This document shows, piece after piece, positions 11,483 through 24,334 of a DNA stretch of 64,000 nt. Each line of letters opens with the position of its first letter. Position 1 is the stretch's first letter. The stretch covers positions 7,502,001 to 7,566,000 of the forward strand of contig JAFEKR010000001.1 of the NCBI GenBank assembly GCA_019022495.1, written 5' to 3'. Origin of the DNA: Epichloe hybrida. Its lineage: Eukaryota > Ascomycota > Sordariomycetes > Hypocreales > Clavicipitaceae. The position numbers were made by a program, and so were the translations under genes. Under the pieces are notes generated by a model that was not told the origin of the DNA, did no database searches, and was given only the letters and a program-made list of their open reading frames with translations.

Positions 11483-13228
11483 ATGCAGGACACCGTACCG
11501 GCTCTGGTGCATCACTCCCGGCTCTTCAAATGTAAGGAGAAAGCATCGAGGCTGGGATCCATAATGTCAGTGACTAACCAGGTCCCATGAAGCTTCCTCG
11601 CATTGCAAGCCTAGTCCAGATGGCCTCCTCGTGGCAGTACTTAGCTCTCCCTCCGGTATTCTCATTCGGTCAACCAAGACCTTGCAGACCGTCCATGTCG
11701 TGAAACTGGCCCCGGAGCTGACCGGGCCCATCGGCACTCTCATCTGGTCTCCGTCTTCGACCAGAATCCTCTTCTCTGCAACCGATCAGATCCAAGTGTC
11801 ATCCGCTTGCGACTCGTCCTTCCATGCCGTCATCCGTAATCCTTCCGCACCTGTTGGGGGTAGACTGCCCCTGATTCAATTCGGGGCCACCGACATGGAG
11901 GTGTTGACATGTGCTCCATTCGGCTTGAAGCTTTGTATCTTCAATCTTGCCTCTTCTAGAGCAGTCGAGATCGGCAACCCCAAATTTTTCCAACCGTCAT
12001 CAGCGTCTCGTGGCTTCTCAGTCCGCCCTGCAACGGGACATCTTGCAGTGCTGACAAGGGTGGGAGGCAAGGACATGATTAGCATACACCATCCTTCAAC
12101 ACGACAGATCACAAAATCTTGGCAACCTGAGACTTTAGATGCTCAAGGGGTCCAATGGACTCCCGATGGTCAATGGATTATACTATGGGAATCTCCTGCA
12201 CAAGGTAGGAAGCTAGTCATATACAGCTCAGGTGGACAGCATTATCGAACTCTAGACGCGTCCAGGTTGATACTGGATCCTAAAGATGAGCACGAGTCAG
12301 ATATGCAACTAGGGATCAAGACTTGCCAGCTGAGCGGAACCTCGGAGCTGTGTGCAGTTGGAGACCACAGCCGGGGGGTTATAGTCCTACAAACAAAGAT
12401 ATGGCGTACAATGATGAGGCTGTGGCATCCCTGCGTCATCACACCAAGCGAGACACTTCAGGTACGGTGCTTTCATGAAAAACAAAGGGCCTGAAAGTTC
12501 GTCTTTTCTAAAACCCTCCTAGTAGCTAACGCGGCTTTCACATTTAGGCATGGCAAGAACAGTTGGGCACTGGGGATCAAGGGGACTATACCCGTGTTTT
12601 CTTGAGAGCAGATAAGGCTATCTCACCACAGGCTGTAGTAGACAGCACAACGACGGCCGGTGACGTTCGTTCGGGTTGTTCTTTGATATCATTCGATGCA
12701 TCCTCGACACTTCTTGCTACAAGATTGGATGACTCCCCCTCCACAATATGGATCTGGGACCTGGCAGCGGGAGAACTGCGTGCAGCTCTCATGTTCCATT
12801 CTGCAGTCACTTGCGTCTGGCATCCAACCTCAAGAGAAGTGCTCCTGATATTGTGTCAAGAAGATGGGAAACAGAGCGTGTCGTACGTCTGGGACCCCTT
12901 ATCACAGGGGCCGACATGGTTGAAGGTCGAGCAGTACTTGCCCAAAGAGAGTACGACATCGAAAGTGCAAGTCAGCTGGCTGAACCGTGAGTCCGAGTCC
13001 GAGTCCCCAGGATTACTGGTGTCTGATACACGGCACTACGTGCTGTTGTCTCTCGCGGATATGGAACACGAGGCTAGTCCATGGGAGGCTGCAGTAGGAG
13101 AGGTTGGAGGGAATGGTTCGTCTCTGGGGCGGGACGGGGCCGAGGTTATCGCCTCGGCAAGGCCAATAGTCATTGCGCAAGACGACGTATCAAAGCTTGA
13201 CGATACGTTTTCGTTCAAGTACGCTTGA
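11483..13228 (+). CDS. WRAP73/Wdr8-like WD-repeat protein
   Basis: Three exons: 11483-11531, 11593-12461 and 12548-13228, giving 532 aa. Intron 1 (GTAAGG..GAAG) was found by matching the family N-terminus: the join produces LFKSSSHCKPSPDG, the usual F-K-x-S-S..C-K-x-S-P-D-G start of WRAP73. Intron 2 (GTACGG..TTAG) is phase 0 and joins ETLQ to AWQEQ. The body holds degenerate WD blades (LIWSPSSTRILFS, VQWTPDGQWIILW, IWIWDLAAGELR, CVWHPTSREVL). In fission yeast the Wdr8-Msd1 complex anchors minus-end microtubules at spindle poles; in animals WRAP73 acts at centrosomes with SSX2IP. That role is taken from the family. A run of E-S-E-S-E-S near the C-terminus is a simple codon repeat. Confidence 0.85.
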
Positions 13229-15017
13229 GACTGAAACAGTGGCCAATGAAATTGATGAAGATGGGAACCGGGTCGCAAGGTCGCTTATTCTACAATGGAG
13301 CTTACGCATATGCACAATCACCCACATGATCCAAAAAGAACGAGTTGGTTAGAGACGGGACAAGCAACAGCAAGGTGATCGACTTACCAGGATCCGTCAG
13401 ATTAGTTGGTGGGGAACCCCTGGTCCCTGCAACTTGATCGTTGCAGCGTGGCGTCGCATGCTAGACAAATTGCGCAAGGCAGACCGTCTGTCTGGTCTGT
13501 GTGGATGCTTCCTTCGACTTACGTATAACACAAGTTCAGCGTTGATGTTTCCTCTTTCCTCACGCTTGCGACGATGCCACTTTACCAGCGAGGCACAGCC
13601 AGTCGACAGAAGAAGACTGCTTTTCCTGGCTAGGGCCACGCGAAGGGCCAAGGAGACGACAGAGCTGCTGACTGACCGACTGACTGACTGACTGGCTGGC
13701 TGACTGGCTGGCTGGCTGTCTTGTCCGGTCTGCACTGAACCCTGACGTCTTTTTTTTTTTTCACCGATCTTTTTCGGCGGTCGACCCGCCCGCGGTGTTT
13801 GTCCCCAAACTTCAGCATCGAAAGTGACAGGTTGCGGCACATGGCTGGGCCACCCTTTTGGAAGACCCAGAGCTTTCAGCAGGCGAGTGAGTTGATGAGA
13901 GAACTCCATATCCGTACAGGACAAGAGTAATCCGTAAGGAGTAGCGAGATAGAGGGGACCCGCAGCAGCAGCAGCAACCAAACCAGAGAGGGCAAAATTT
14001 GGGGAATATAGAAAGAGATGTCATTGATGGCAGGCGAGGAAAGCAAGCATAGACCAGCCATACGCCAGCCATGTCACACTGTCCGTAAATCTCCGGGCAC
14101 ATGGTTGACTTGCAAGTTGGCCTGCCTGGGCCGGGCCTTCAGTCAGCCACCGACCGTGTCGCTCAGCTCGCCAACAAACCGTTGAAAGGTTGGACCATTT
14201 TCTGCATATGTTTCTTTTCATCTTCCCCTGTCGTCTAACCGTTTGTGTGCGTGCTTGCGCCTGCATGCAGGCAGGCAGGCAATTGAGCTTTGGCTTTGGT
14301 ACCAAGCGAGCCAGGTGCCTGGGTGTTGGAGATGTGGCGGAAGGGTGCATGTGAGCATCTACCATCCAGTCTTGCCTTCGTTTCCGAATAACATACGGAT
14401 ATGCCGTCTGCTGGTTTGTTCAGCAGCAGCATGGTATGGCATGTCCCTGTCATGACCATATCGATTGAGCATCACGACAAGCATGATGCTTATCAAAATC
14501 CAAGCCCCTTTCGTCTTTACGCCGACTCAGTCCTCGATCAAGCAGAAAAAGGAGAACAGGAACCGAGTTTTCAAACAAGAGCTGGCCTTTGGCATCGTTG
14601 ACGTGGTGGCTCGGGGATTAGGGAACGCGCGCTGTCATCCTTGCCACCAAGCAATTGCTTTTCCCATGGAGCCCTGTTCGCTCCGGCACTTCTCTTCTCG
14701 TGCCACCTTTGGACCTTTCCTCATCACAAACTTGCCTTGCCCTACCTCCGAGTTTCTCCCCTCTTTTGACTTCACGACAATATCAATCATTTTTACTACT
14801 ACATTGAACAGAAGCCATAACGAATGCCTCGTCTCGTCACACAGCGTCCGCCTTCGTTGTTAGAGGAGCTGTTCTTCCAGAGGGACCCTCGCTGCCCGAT
14901 CCAAACCCGTTTCCTCTCTCCCTCCACCGAGGTTCAAAGATCGCCGTTTCCCAGTTGAGTTTAGTTTCTTTGCACCAATTCATTGGTACGAGATCGACAC
15001 CACAGCGCTGGGGCAAC
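13229..15017. other. Intergenic with tetranucleotide arrays; RRM gene promoter/5' UTR
   Basis: No supported gene. It has a CTGA/CTGG tetranucleotide array at about 13672-13718, a T-run at 13750, GCAGGCAGG at 14266-14281 and a CT-rich stretch before the start at 15018. The 194-aa minus-strand frame at 13397-13981 is created by the array (repeated Ser-Gln-Pro-Ala) and is not a gene. Confidence 0.55.
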
Positions 15018-16821
15018 ATGTCCCGTCAGGGAGGCTCGGAGAAGAAGGTCATCATGGCAGATGTAGAGCCGGGAGAGAAGACTGGTGTTTATTACATGCC
15101 CATATGCAATGTTCGTAGCCAACTGTCGACCGATTCTTTCTCTTTTTCCCTCTTCTTCCTCTATTACATCTCTGAACCAAAGACTGGGCGACCTAACAAA
15201 TTTGAAACTTTTGACAGCTGCCCTTTGGCACATCGTGGCAGGACTTCAAGGACTGGCTCCGTGTTGATTGCGACGTGGACCACGTGGAACTATTCCAGTC
15301 GAGTACCTCGGGTTGGATTCGTCTTCGTGGAGAAGAAAACTTCAATAAAGCATGGAGTAAGTCTCTTCAGTGTCTCATGTCTACCAATTTCTGGATACTG
15401 TCTTGCCTGTGGCTTTCAAGGCTGCATTTCGTGTCCCAGCCTCTGGCCCATTTCATCCTCGCATGTAACACTAACCATGACATTTTGTTTTCCCTTCGCC
15501 AAAAACAGCCCGCCTCAAAAAAGAGTACTTCAGAAATCGAGCCATCATTGCATCTGATAAGAATAGAACCGATCCAATCAAGATCAAAGAACCTGTCGAC
15601 TCAAGAGTGGCACAATTCAGTACATCTGCTCAACGGGAGCCGGCCGCCACTCAAGCACACAATTCCGATGCCATCCTGCCACCTTCGAGGAGTTGCATGC
15701 AGGAAGCTGTCTCACTCACCAGTCCCGTATGATCCGTCTTATAAGCTTTTTACATGTGTCGCCTTTGTCTCGGTCATTTTCTCATGGTTTGATTGCCATT
15801 CCTGGACGGTGTTTAGAGAGACTGCAACTAACGAGAACGCGGACTCCAACAGCTGAGCCCAGATCGCGAGTTTGGACGCCTCCCTGCCTCAATCAGCTGT
15901 CCAGTAGGTCCAGTCGCAGTCGCAACAAGCATTGCCTATGGCGGAATCACGGTCCTGGATCCTTACACAACAGTACCAGAGGCCTACAATGCGCTGGCAG
16001 CTGCACGAAATCAAGCTCTTACCTATGCTCCAGCCTTTGGCTACTACGAGCAACCTCCTCCAGATGCACCAGGCCTGATGCCAGCGTCCCATTTCAGCAG
16101 CAGCTCGCCGTATGGAGCATCGCAACCAGCTGTCGATCCTCAATACGTCCCCTCACATCAACCGCATCCATCCATCCCCTACCGAAGCGCCCCTCGCACG
16201 CCGCGGCGTATTCGTGCTGCACCAAAGCCAGCATCCTCCCACCAGGGTCTGACGTACACTCCCGAGGAGGCATGCAAAGTAGTCATCACATCTATTCAGC
16301 ACAAAGCACGACCAAGCGACGTCTCCAACTGGATCCGCCATCAGATAGGCGAATATTCATCCGCCATTACGGGCATGGACATTCCCCTAGTGGAGCCCAA
16401 GGGTCGTATACGCGGCCACGCTCTCGTCACCCTCGCCAACTCGACCGCCGCAGAAGCCACAGTTCGAATTTTGGATCAAAAGCTGTTCCAGGGACGGGTC
16501 GTATCAACAAGATTAACAGCAGAAAGAAGCGCGGACGCCGAGCGAACTAAACCCCAAAAGGACGTACCATTCTCGCGATACCACCGTTCCGAGCAAGGGA
16601 AGTTCACCAGACACTCTACCGCTGTCGAGCAGGGAAAATCTCCCCGAAGAGGAGAGAAATTAAAGGTCCAAAAAACGAACTACAGAGACTCCTCCTCACC
16701 GCCTGCCTCGTACAGTCATCAGAACGAGGAACAGAGACCCCAAGATTCGAGCAACGTCGCCGGTCCCGTCATAGCGCACGGATCGTCCACTCGCAAGATG
16801 GATAAATCTCCCTGCTCGTAA
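15018..16821 (+). CDS. RNA-binding protein with two RRM-like folds
   Basis: Four exons: 15018-15110, 15218-15356, 15509-15726 and 15853-16821, 472 aa; all phases agree. Intron 1 has an unusual GTTCGT donor, the others GTAAGT and GTATGA. Residues about 27-90 give an RRM-like unit: MPICNLPFGTSWQDFKDWL as the RNP2-type strand and helix, then VELFQSSTSGWIRLRG as the RNP1-side strand. A Pro/Ser/Tyr-rich linker follows (YEQPPPDAPG, SSSSPYGASQP). A second, more degenerate RRM (about 290-375) contains VSNWIRHQIGEYSSAITGMD and IRGHALVTLANSTAAEATVR. The C-terminus is basic and disordered. The aromatic RNP residues are partly absent, so RNA binding is likely but not certain. I do not recognise a named orthologue. 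Confidence 0.8.
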
Positions 16822-17833
16822 ACACCTCCTCAGCAAGCAATTAAAAGCCTACAGTATCTGGATACTACGCCAATGAGCATGATGAAGGTGGTGGTGGCGT
16901 TGAAAAAAAAAAGGACAATAGTTACTTTGTCTAGCCTCAAACAGGAGTCATTTACCCGCGAAAAATAATGACCGAATTGAGAACGAACAGCCCTACATAC
17001 AATTTGAAGAACAAGGTCAGAACACACACACACACACACACCCGATGCACACGAAGCGAACGAATCGGCACTCTCCCTTCATCGAAACTCTTTCATGTTT
17101 GAGTCCGGTGGGTGTACATTATGACATATAGCATTAGACTCGACAGTATAGATGTCTTGATATCAGGGAGGCTCACAAGATTAGCATGATTACTCATGAC
17201 TACTCATGCTTGGTCTTTCTTGGCAGTCTCTTCTTGTTATTATTCTGCGAGAACATGGTACAATCGAGATTGATGGCGGGGATGGCGAATAGGAGTGAAA
17301 ACTTGTTTTTAACTGCGAGGACTTGCTCTCAATTTACCAACTTTTTAACAATAACACATGATTTACTGCTCAGTCTGGCCAATATCGACGAGCGATTTGC
17401 ATGGACAGTGACTGATAACCGATCAATTGTGCTCTTGCATTCTTCCAACTTGGTAACCACGTTTCAGTACTCGAGGCGGAAACATGATACTATGCTTCCA
17501 TCATTCCATTCATCATCATTGCATCATCTTCAATCCGCCCACCGCCACTCCACCATGCTTTACAGATGCTACCTGGGATATGTGCCACACCCACGGGTCG
17601 AACAAGACTGATTGTTTTTTTTCGGTGTGCTACCCGCTCGTGCCGTCCCGCAGCGGTGTTTATGTTTGTCCGCCATCCTGCCATCTTGAGGATGCAACCC
17701 GAAAATGTCCCGTCCGTCTTTTCCCATCTAAAAAAAAAAAAGCAGGCCTCTCTCCGACTTTTGCTGGCCGGTCAGGTGCGTCCTGCAGTCCCCCGGGGGC
17801 GTTCACCTACCCTGCCCCGGCCCCGACGCTGTG
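16822..17833. other. Convergent 3' intergenic region
   Basis: 1 kb between two convergent genes. It holds an (AC)n run at about 17023-17041, two poly-A/T runs, and AT-rich probable 3' UTR sequence. No gene seen. Confidence 0.6.
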
Positions 17834-20800
17834 CTACGAGCCGCCAAACTCCATCTTGAGGGTGATGCTAGGCTGACCGAGATTACTGGCGGATGAATCG
17901 TCCCCATTGTTGCCAGCTTGTTGTCCTGAGCGAATGACCTCTTTCAAAAAGGTTCTTTGACCGCTATTCAAAGCCCCCACTGTTGCTCTGAAGGCTTCTT
18001 GATCCGTGGATGCCAGCTCGAGCAATCTTGTGCTTGTCTCTTGATAGAGCTCCTCGCCTTCTCCCGCGGCGCGTGTCATCAGGGTTGGTATGACAAGGCC
18101 CATAGCAGCGGGCACACGACTCTTGGGGATGGTTCCGACATGTAGACAGAGAGTGTGGGCCACTAGGAAACGAGCTCGTTCAGGATCTTCAGGTTCTACG
18201 TTCGTGACAAAGGCTATCAGTCGGGGAAAGAGATAGCGAGCAATGCTTTGGTCTGAAGATGTAGGAGATGATTGGAGCAGGAGAGATCGTACACAATTGG
18301 CAGCGATCTTGGCAGTCTATACATTTGAAAGAGAGACGATTGGTCAGTTCGGTAATTTATGCATGCAGAGTAAATTTGCCGAGACATTGTGTTTTGGACT
18401 GCAGGGTAGGGCGGGCTCTCTTACCATCCGATCATTGAGGCAGTCTAGGATTTCCTGAAGGTATCGAGCAACTAATGGGTGATTGGCAGGCAGCTGATTC
18501 TTGCCACTAGTGAACAAGATTGTTGTTGCCAGCAGGCAATTCTTCACACGAGTCAAGGACTTCGCGTCTTCTCGTTTTTGCGCATGCAAGTAGATGGAAA
18601 GAAAACGACGAAGGCAGCCTTGAATCTGAGCCTGGTGAGGCAGACCATCGTCTGTGCCATTACCAGATGATGCCATTGGCATGCTGGCAACAAAACGCTT
18701 CAGAATGACCAGCGACTGAGGAACCACCAGCTCCTGACAAGAAGGGGTGGAGAGGATGGTGGCAAAGATATGTATGATACATGCATGTAAGTCGGTCTTG
18801 ATAATGGACGGAAACACTTCTGCAGCATCGACGAGAGCATCCAAAGAATTTCGAATGAGCATGACGGCTTCTTCATTCATTTGATGTCGAATTGGCTGAT
18901 TGCCCTCTGAGATGTTCGGGAGAAGGCCAGATAGGACGAGCACAATGATGCGTGTAAGCTCGAAAAGTTGATCGATATCTTCGGATAAATCTCCTTGGTC
19001 TTCAGATTGCCGTCTGGCGGAAGGGTGAGTCACGCAAAGCCCGCGGGCAATGTCAACAATGACACTTTGAATATCTAGCCCATCCGTCAATACTAGACGA
19101 TCAAGCAAGTCCATGGTTTCGGCAAAAACATCGGGTCTGTAAATGGCGTGGCCCGAGACACTTGGGTGAAGTATCTTTTTGAGAGCCTGGAGAATGTCGA
19201 GCGCCTGCTCTCTTGTCGCCAGAGAATCGGGTTGACCTGGTCGAATGGCAAGAGCCTCAAAGGCCAGGCCGAAGAGCACGAAAAAGAAGGCCACGGGCTC
19301 ATCTCGGTAGTTGATTGCAGAACTCTTAGACTTGCCGTTCGGTGCCCCTTCGTGAGCTTGCTTCCCGTCTAAAGCATCAAACACGAATTCGCTATCCTGC
19401 TCGATAAGACTGGCGATTGCGTCGACTAGCTTAAGCCACGAGTCTTGGTAAAAACGGAGCAACGTTTCCCGATTCAAGGCTGCATAGATTGTGTCAAGAC
19501 TGCCTGCAAGTGACGGAGGACCCAGGGTCATGGAGATATCGGGTTCAAATCGAAGACGGGCGAATTCCCGGAGAGACTCCAGCCAGAGGGGTGTGAGGGT
19601 TCCAATATGCGGTTTGAGAACTTCCATCAGGTATTTTTGCTCAGTACTTGCCACCTGGAGTTCTGCCCAAGCGGAGAACACAGATATTTTGACCATCACT
19701 TGCGCGTTGCTACTCAACCCCTTCAGCTCTCCAATCCCTGCGTTTTCATTATCCGTGGAGAAGTTTTCCAATGCCGTGACGAGAGTCTTGAGAATACGGC
19801 CCATTCTGTCCACATCTGTCACAATTCCTATTGATATGAAGCTTGCACACACATTGACGGCCTCGGACGCTAACTCTGGCGATGATTCAGCGGCAAATGC
19901 TGGAGTCAGCGCCGAACTGATCTGTGCTTGGTATTGCTCCAAGAGCATAGCCTCTTCAAAGTCGGGGTCGGGCGTTTTGCCAAACATCTTCAAAACTGCG
20001 CCTATTATCTTCAGCCCCCAAATACGCAACTCCAAGACGTTGGACGTGGAGGCTGAGAAAGCCATGCGTACTACATCCGCAACCTTGTTTTGTAAAGCCG
20101 ACTGCGCTGCAGACTCGCCGTTGACAGCGACATCCTTGGCAATCACTGCAAAGACGTCGTTGATGCAACTGAAGGCGAACGTTCTTACTTGCCACCTCAG
20201 TGGTTCTGCTTCAGACGGCGTAGGCTTATCTTTGCTCTCATTAGTACCGCCGGTCGCAGCGGCGAAGCCCGCCACTTCTTCGTCTTGCAAATCTGGAACT
20301 CCTCCAGTCTGTCGAACATCATCTTGCGCCTCGGGTTTTGCTCGTGTCATTTTCAAAATTGCCTGGAATCGCTGCAGCCATTCCGTAGTTTCAGTGAGAC
20401 AGGACTGATACATCCAGTTTCGCACAATGTTTCTGATGCCTTCATGGTCAGGAACGGTATCAAGGACCAACCAAAGTTGCTCTTCAAACCCATCTTTAGC
20501 TTCTCGCAGCACATCCTTTGGCTCTCGCTTCATTATATTGTGCAAGCCATCCACCGCTGCATCTCTCAATGTCGGATTGTCGGATTTGAGATATTTCTGA
20601 AGAAGTTGGACATATTCACCAAACTGCATCTGTCCAGGCGCATAGAGTGATAGGTGCTCAAGGCAAGCTAACGCCGCCTTCTCGACCAAAACATCATCCT
20701 CATCCTGGAAGTGATTCACAAGCGTGAAGATAAGATCTCTCGATTTATTAGCATCTTGCAGATCAGGCCCTAGCACATTTATCAACGAATCAACGCATTT

Positions 20801-23800
20801 CGCTATGGCGGCCACTGTCGGGAGTTCCAGTTCAAGATTCATCGAGATGGCAGATGGAATTTCCGCATGGTGAGTCTCGGATACGTATAACTGAGCCAGC
20901 ATTCCCAACGTGCTGGGAACATAAGTCGCGAAGCTGAGCCCGGCGGCGTCAGAGGCTAGTGAAAGAGCTTCCAGGGCCCAGTAGTGAACAACAGGATGAG
21001 GGTCGTTGCAAAGAGACATGAGTACGCCCAAAATAGTCTTGAGATGATACCCAGCTGCCATACCACCGACTTTGGTTTGAATAGCTCCTAGGGCCATGGC
21101 GCACCCTGCTCTAGCGCTAGGCTCCCTGTTGCCCACAATAGTATCGACAAGGTACTTGATCTCTTGGTTGGTGAAAGCATTGCCGTATATGTTGCAAAGC
21201 CTTGCAACCGATGCATATCCCAAGCTTCGCACGTATTGATCCTGGTCCAAAATAAAATCTCTTACGATGTCCTGTAGTAGACGCTCGACAGCGAGATTTG
21301 CGACATTGCCTGATTGCGAGCGGGTTTCTTTGACAGCGACTTTCATGCTCGAAAGGATGGCAAGTGCTACATTGACGTTGATGGCAGCCCTGCGTCCAGT
21401 GTCTCTTTGTAAAAGACTGGCAGAAGCAAAAGTCTTGATTTGTTCTAGAACGCTCTCTTGGACCTTGGCCGGTGTGAGGGGAAACGCAAAGGCGAACAAT
21501 TGAATTGCATTGTTGGTGACCTCTGTAGCAGGTGGGTCGGGGAAAACGGAGAGATCATCAATCCGGCCTATGTATAGCATAGATGCATCATGCTCGAGAC
21601 TACCACACACAGGTGACTTGAGGAGGTTATCGATACGGTCCTCTGGACTAAGAACTTCGACATCGCCGTCGTTGGATGAGTCATGCTGACCAGGAAGCCT
21701 CTTCACATTAAATCCCGACACGAGGCCAGTGATGCCGAAGCCGGTGTTATCTCCGACCTCCCAGATTGAGTCGAAGGTACCGGCAGCGTTGGCGATCGAT
21801 GCACTCAGCGAGCTCGGGGTGTAATTCTCCGGGTTTGCAAAAAGCGAAATGGCCAATGTCAACAGATTGGACTGCAAAAGTGCATCGCTTCCGCCAGCAG
21901 GACTCAAGTTGACCAACTTGATGTAACACTGAAGTACGCGCCGCTGAACCATCATGTCGAGATCATGAAGCTGAACAGCGGGTGTCAGTCTCTGGGATAT
22001 ATCTTCTGTAATCTTTTTGGAAGGCAGCGTCTTTAAGAAAGCTGTTGTACTCTGAAGCATGGCGGCAATTCGTTTGGACACATCGGCCGTTAAAAGACGA
22101 CGGTTAAACTCCAAGAACGACATGATGGATCCAAGAGCACATTCGCGCACATGAGCAAGAAATGAGGCCTCGAGCAGAGTTTTAGCTGACGTATTGTCCT
22201 TCGCGAGAGGCTTGGGTAGAGCGTTCTTCCAGAGCAGCAAGAGTTGAGAAAGGTGAATTTTGACAAAATTGGGACCGAGGGACATGAGACCCCCAATTAG
22301 GATCCAGGCCACCTGAATCTGAGTGCTGGAGATTCGTAGTTCGGCTTGACTGCTTATTTTCAACAAATTGGTGGCCATTGTAAGAACACGACTATTTATA
22401 TCAACGGAACCGTAGAGGGGTCGAGCAGGGCTGGTACTCAGTGTGGCTGCAAGACCATGAGCAAACCCAAGACAACGTCTTGGGGAATTGCGGCCACCGC
22501 TGAGCAGTGACAGCTCCCGGTGAGGCTGTTCATGCAAACGGACAGACATGGAAGAAGTTGCTGTGGGCAGGCTAGTACGAATGTCTTCATGCAGAAAGAG
22601 GCGAAAACTTGCACCGAGTAGCTCGGATGTTGAAGGACCTGCAGCAACGCGTCGCGGCAAGACTCCGCAAACCTGTTTGACGCAGACCCAAGAGACGCGG
22701 TGAGAGAAGCGACAGCTCGTAGAGCAACGATCAAGGTGTGCTTAGAAGGTTCGGAACGCTCAGCAAGAGCTTGAGGGTAGTTTTTGAGGATATTGTTGAC
22801 CAAAGATTCAGCAGCTGATATTTGACCGGATTCCCCCAGTATCTCGCGGTCAATAATATCATGGAGAACTGTGTCGACGATTCGTCTGCTCGCCAACAGT
22901 CGATAGCGGTTGTTAACAATAGTTGGATGCCCAAGAATGTCCACGGATAAGATTTCCACGATTTGCAAGTACTTGGCTTGCACTGTGCGCTCTCCCAGGC
23001 GACGAAATAGTTTCCCATAACAGACACCGATTGCAGCACGCATTCTGTTGGTCGTGGTTGGCTTGACGTACTGATTTGACAGTATCTTGAGCATGTCTGT
23101 GAGAGATAGAGCAAGGCCTTGCGTCCGCTTTCCGCTCGGCGCTGGACCAGAAGACTGTGGGGGTAGTTCGTCATCATCTTCGTTGATGTCCGAAATTGCA
23201 GGGTGTGTGGAGGTCCTCTTCGACTTAGGTTTTGTCTTCTTGCCCTTGAACGACTCAATACTTCCACTGGGGGAATATCCTTGAGCCAACGCCTCCGCAA
23301 AGCAGTCCGCTGCAGCATGCCGTACAAGGGCAGAACTCGAGTCGAATGCTCTGAGAATGGCAGACTCCAGTTTATCAAGATCAGCAGAATTCCGAAAGTA
23401 CAAGGTTCTTCTCAAAAGAGCTTTCAGACATCGACATGCCGATATCAGCACCAAAGAGCCCTTATCGGACGCGGCATGATTCCGCCCTTGCTTCCAAATA
23501 TCTCGACAAATGCCTTCGTCCATGCTCATTTCCACTTTAGTCACCATCTTGGCCATGGCCGCTAGCACAGCGGCACGCAGACCAGCATTGTTGGAAGCAG
23601 ACTTGAGCAACTTGAGCAAGGAAGTACATGCTAGTTGATGCAGGCCGATGGCACTGTCGCCAGCTGCAGCAAATACATCCCCTAGACAAGAGACTGCGGC
23701 ATGCTTGGAACGAGTCTCACCATCTGACCTCGGTTTGCTTCCTGATATAATTGCGATCAAGTCGCTGATGGTCTCGAACAAAAGCTTCCGGTCTCCATTG

Positions 23801-24156
23801 CTGAATACATGGGCCAAGCACTCGCCAAGATTGTTCCGTACTACTCGTGATGGCGCAGGACTTGCGAGGTTGATGATCTGGAAGATTTGTTTCTTCAAGT
23901 AAAACTGCTGCGCCGTGCAATCGTCGGCGCCAAGTCCCAGAACATGTCTTTTCAAGTCTGATACGAACGAGAGAAGGAAGAGTTCTTGCTGTTCAGGAAG
24001 CAAGGCTTGCAGCTTGGAAAGATCGAGCTCGGGGGTTGTAACGGTCGAAGTGGCCGCTGTTGAGGTTTCGGCTGTAGCTTGGGCAGCGGCTTGAGTGGGA
24101 GCTTGGGTGGTGGGAGACTGCTCACTTGGAGCTTCGGGTTCCGGATCGGTCGACAT
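17834..24156 (-). CDS. LAA1: LAA1/HEATR5-like giant HEAT-repeat protein (apparent 1-base frameshift)
   Basis: Laa1 (budding yeast), Sip1 (fission yeast) and HEATR5B (human) bind the AP-1 clathrin adaptor and act in Golgi-endosome traffic. Start ATG 24156 (MSTDPEPEAPSEQ); the TTG-initiated extension upstream is not used. Exon 1 runs to 18425, intron 18317-18424 (GTAAGA..TATAG), last exon 18316-17834 ending MEFGGS. Helical HEAT repeats fill the protein; recognisable blocks are TQIQVAWILIGGLMSLGP, FVKIHLSQLLLLWKNALPKP and HPVVHYWALEALSLAS. Near 22516-22521 the frame changes: the reading ..CMNSLT must be followed by RELSLLSGG in another frame. One added base gives 2,071 aa, the usual family size. 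A 44-nt intron (GTCCGT..CTCAG) would also fit by phase, but it would delete a stretch that looks coding. The MITE at 24335 lies about 180 bp upstream of the start. Confidence 0.88.
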
Positions 24157-24334
24157 TGAAGAGATCGCAGAGCCGTCCACTTCTGTGTATTTTTCTTGTG
24201 TCGAATGGCAAGCAGAGCAAACTGCTCCCAAGCTGAGCTGTGGTCGTCAATGTAAGGGGCGTGATGAAGGTAGTTAGTTGTGGGCAAAGAGGCGTGTCAG
24301 TGAGCTCAAGCTCAGGCTTGTGTTAAGGGTGCTA

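Noticed and set aside
13397..13981. 194-aa minus-strand frame
   Set aside because: Its centre is the CTGA/CTGG array translated as Ser-Gln-Pro-Ala repeats; no splice or domain support.
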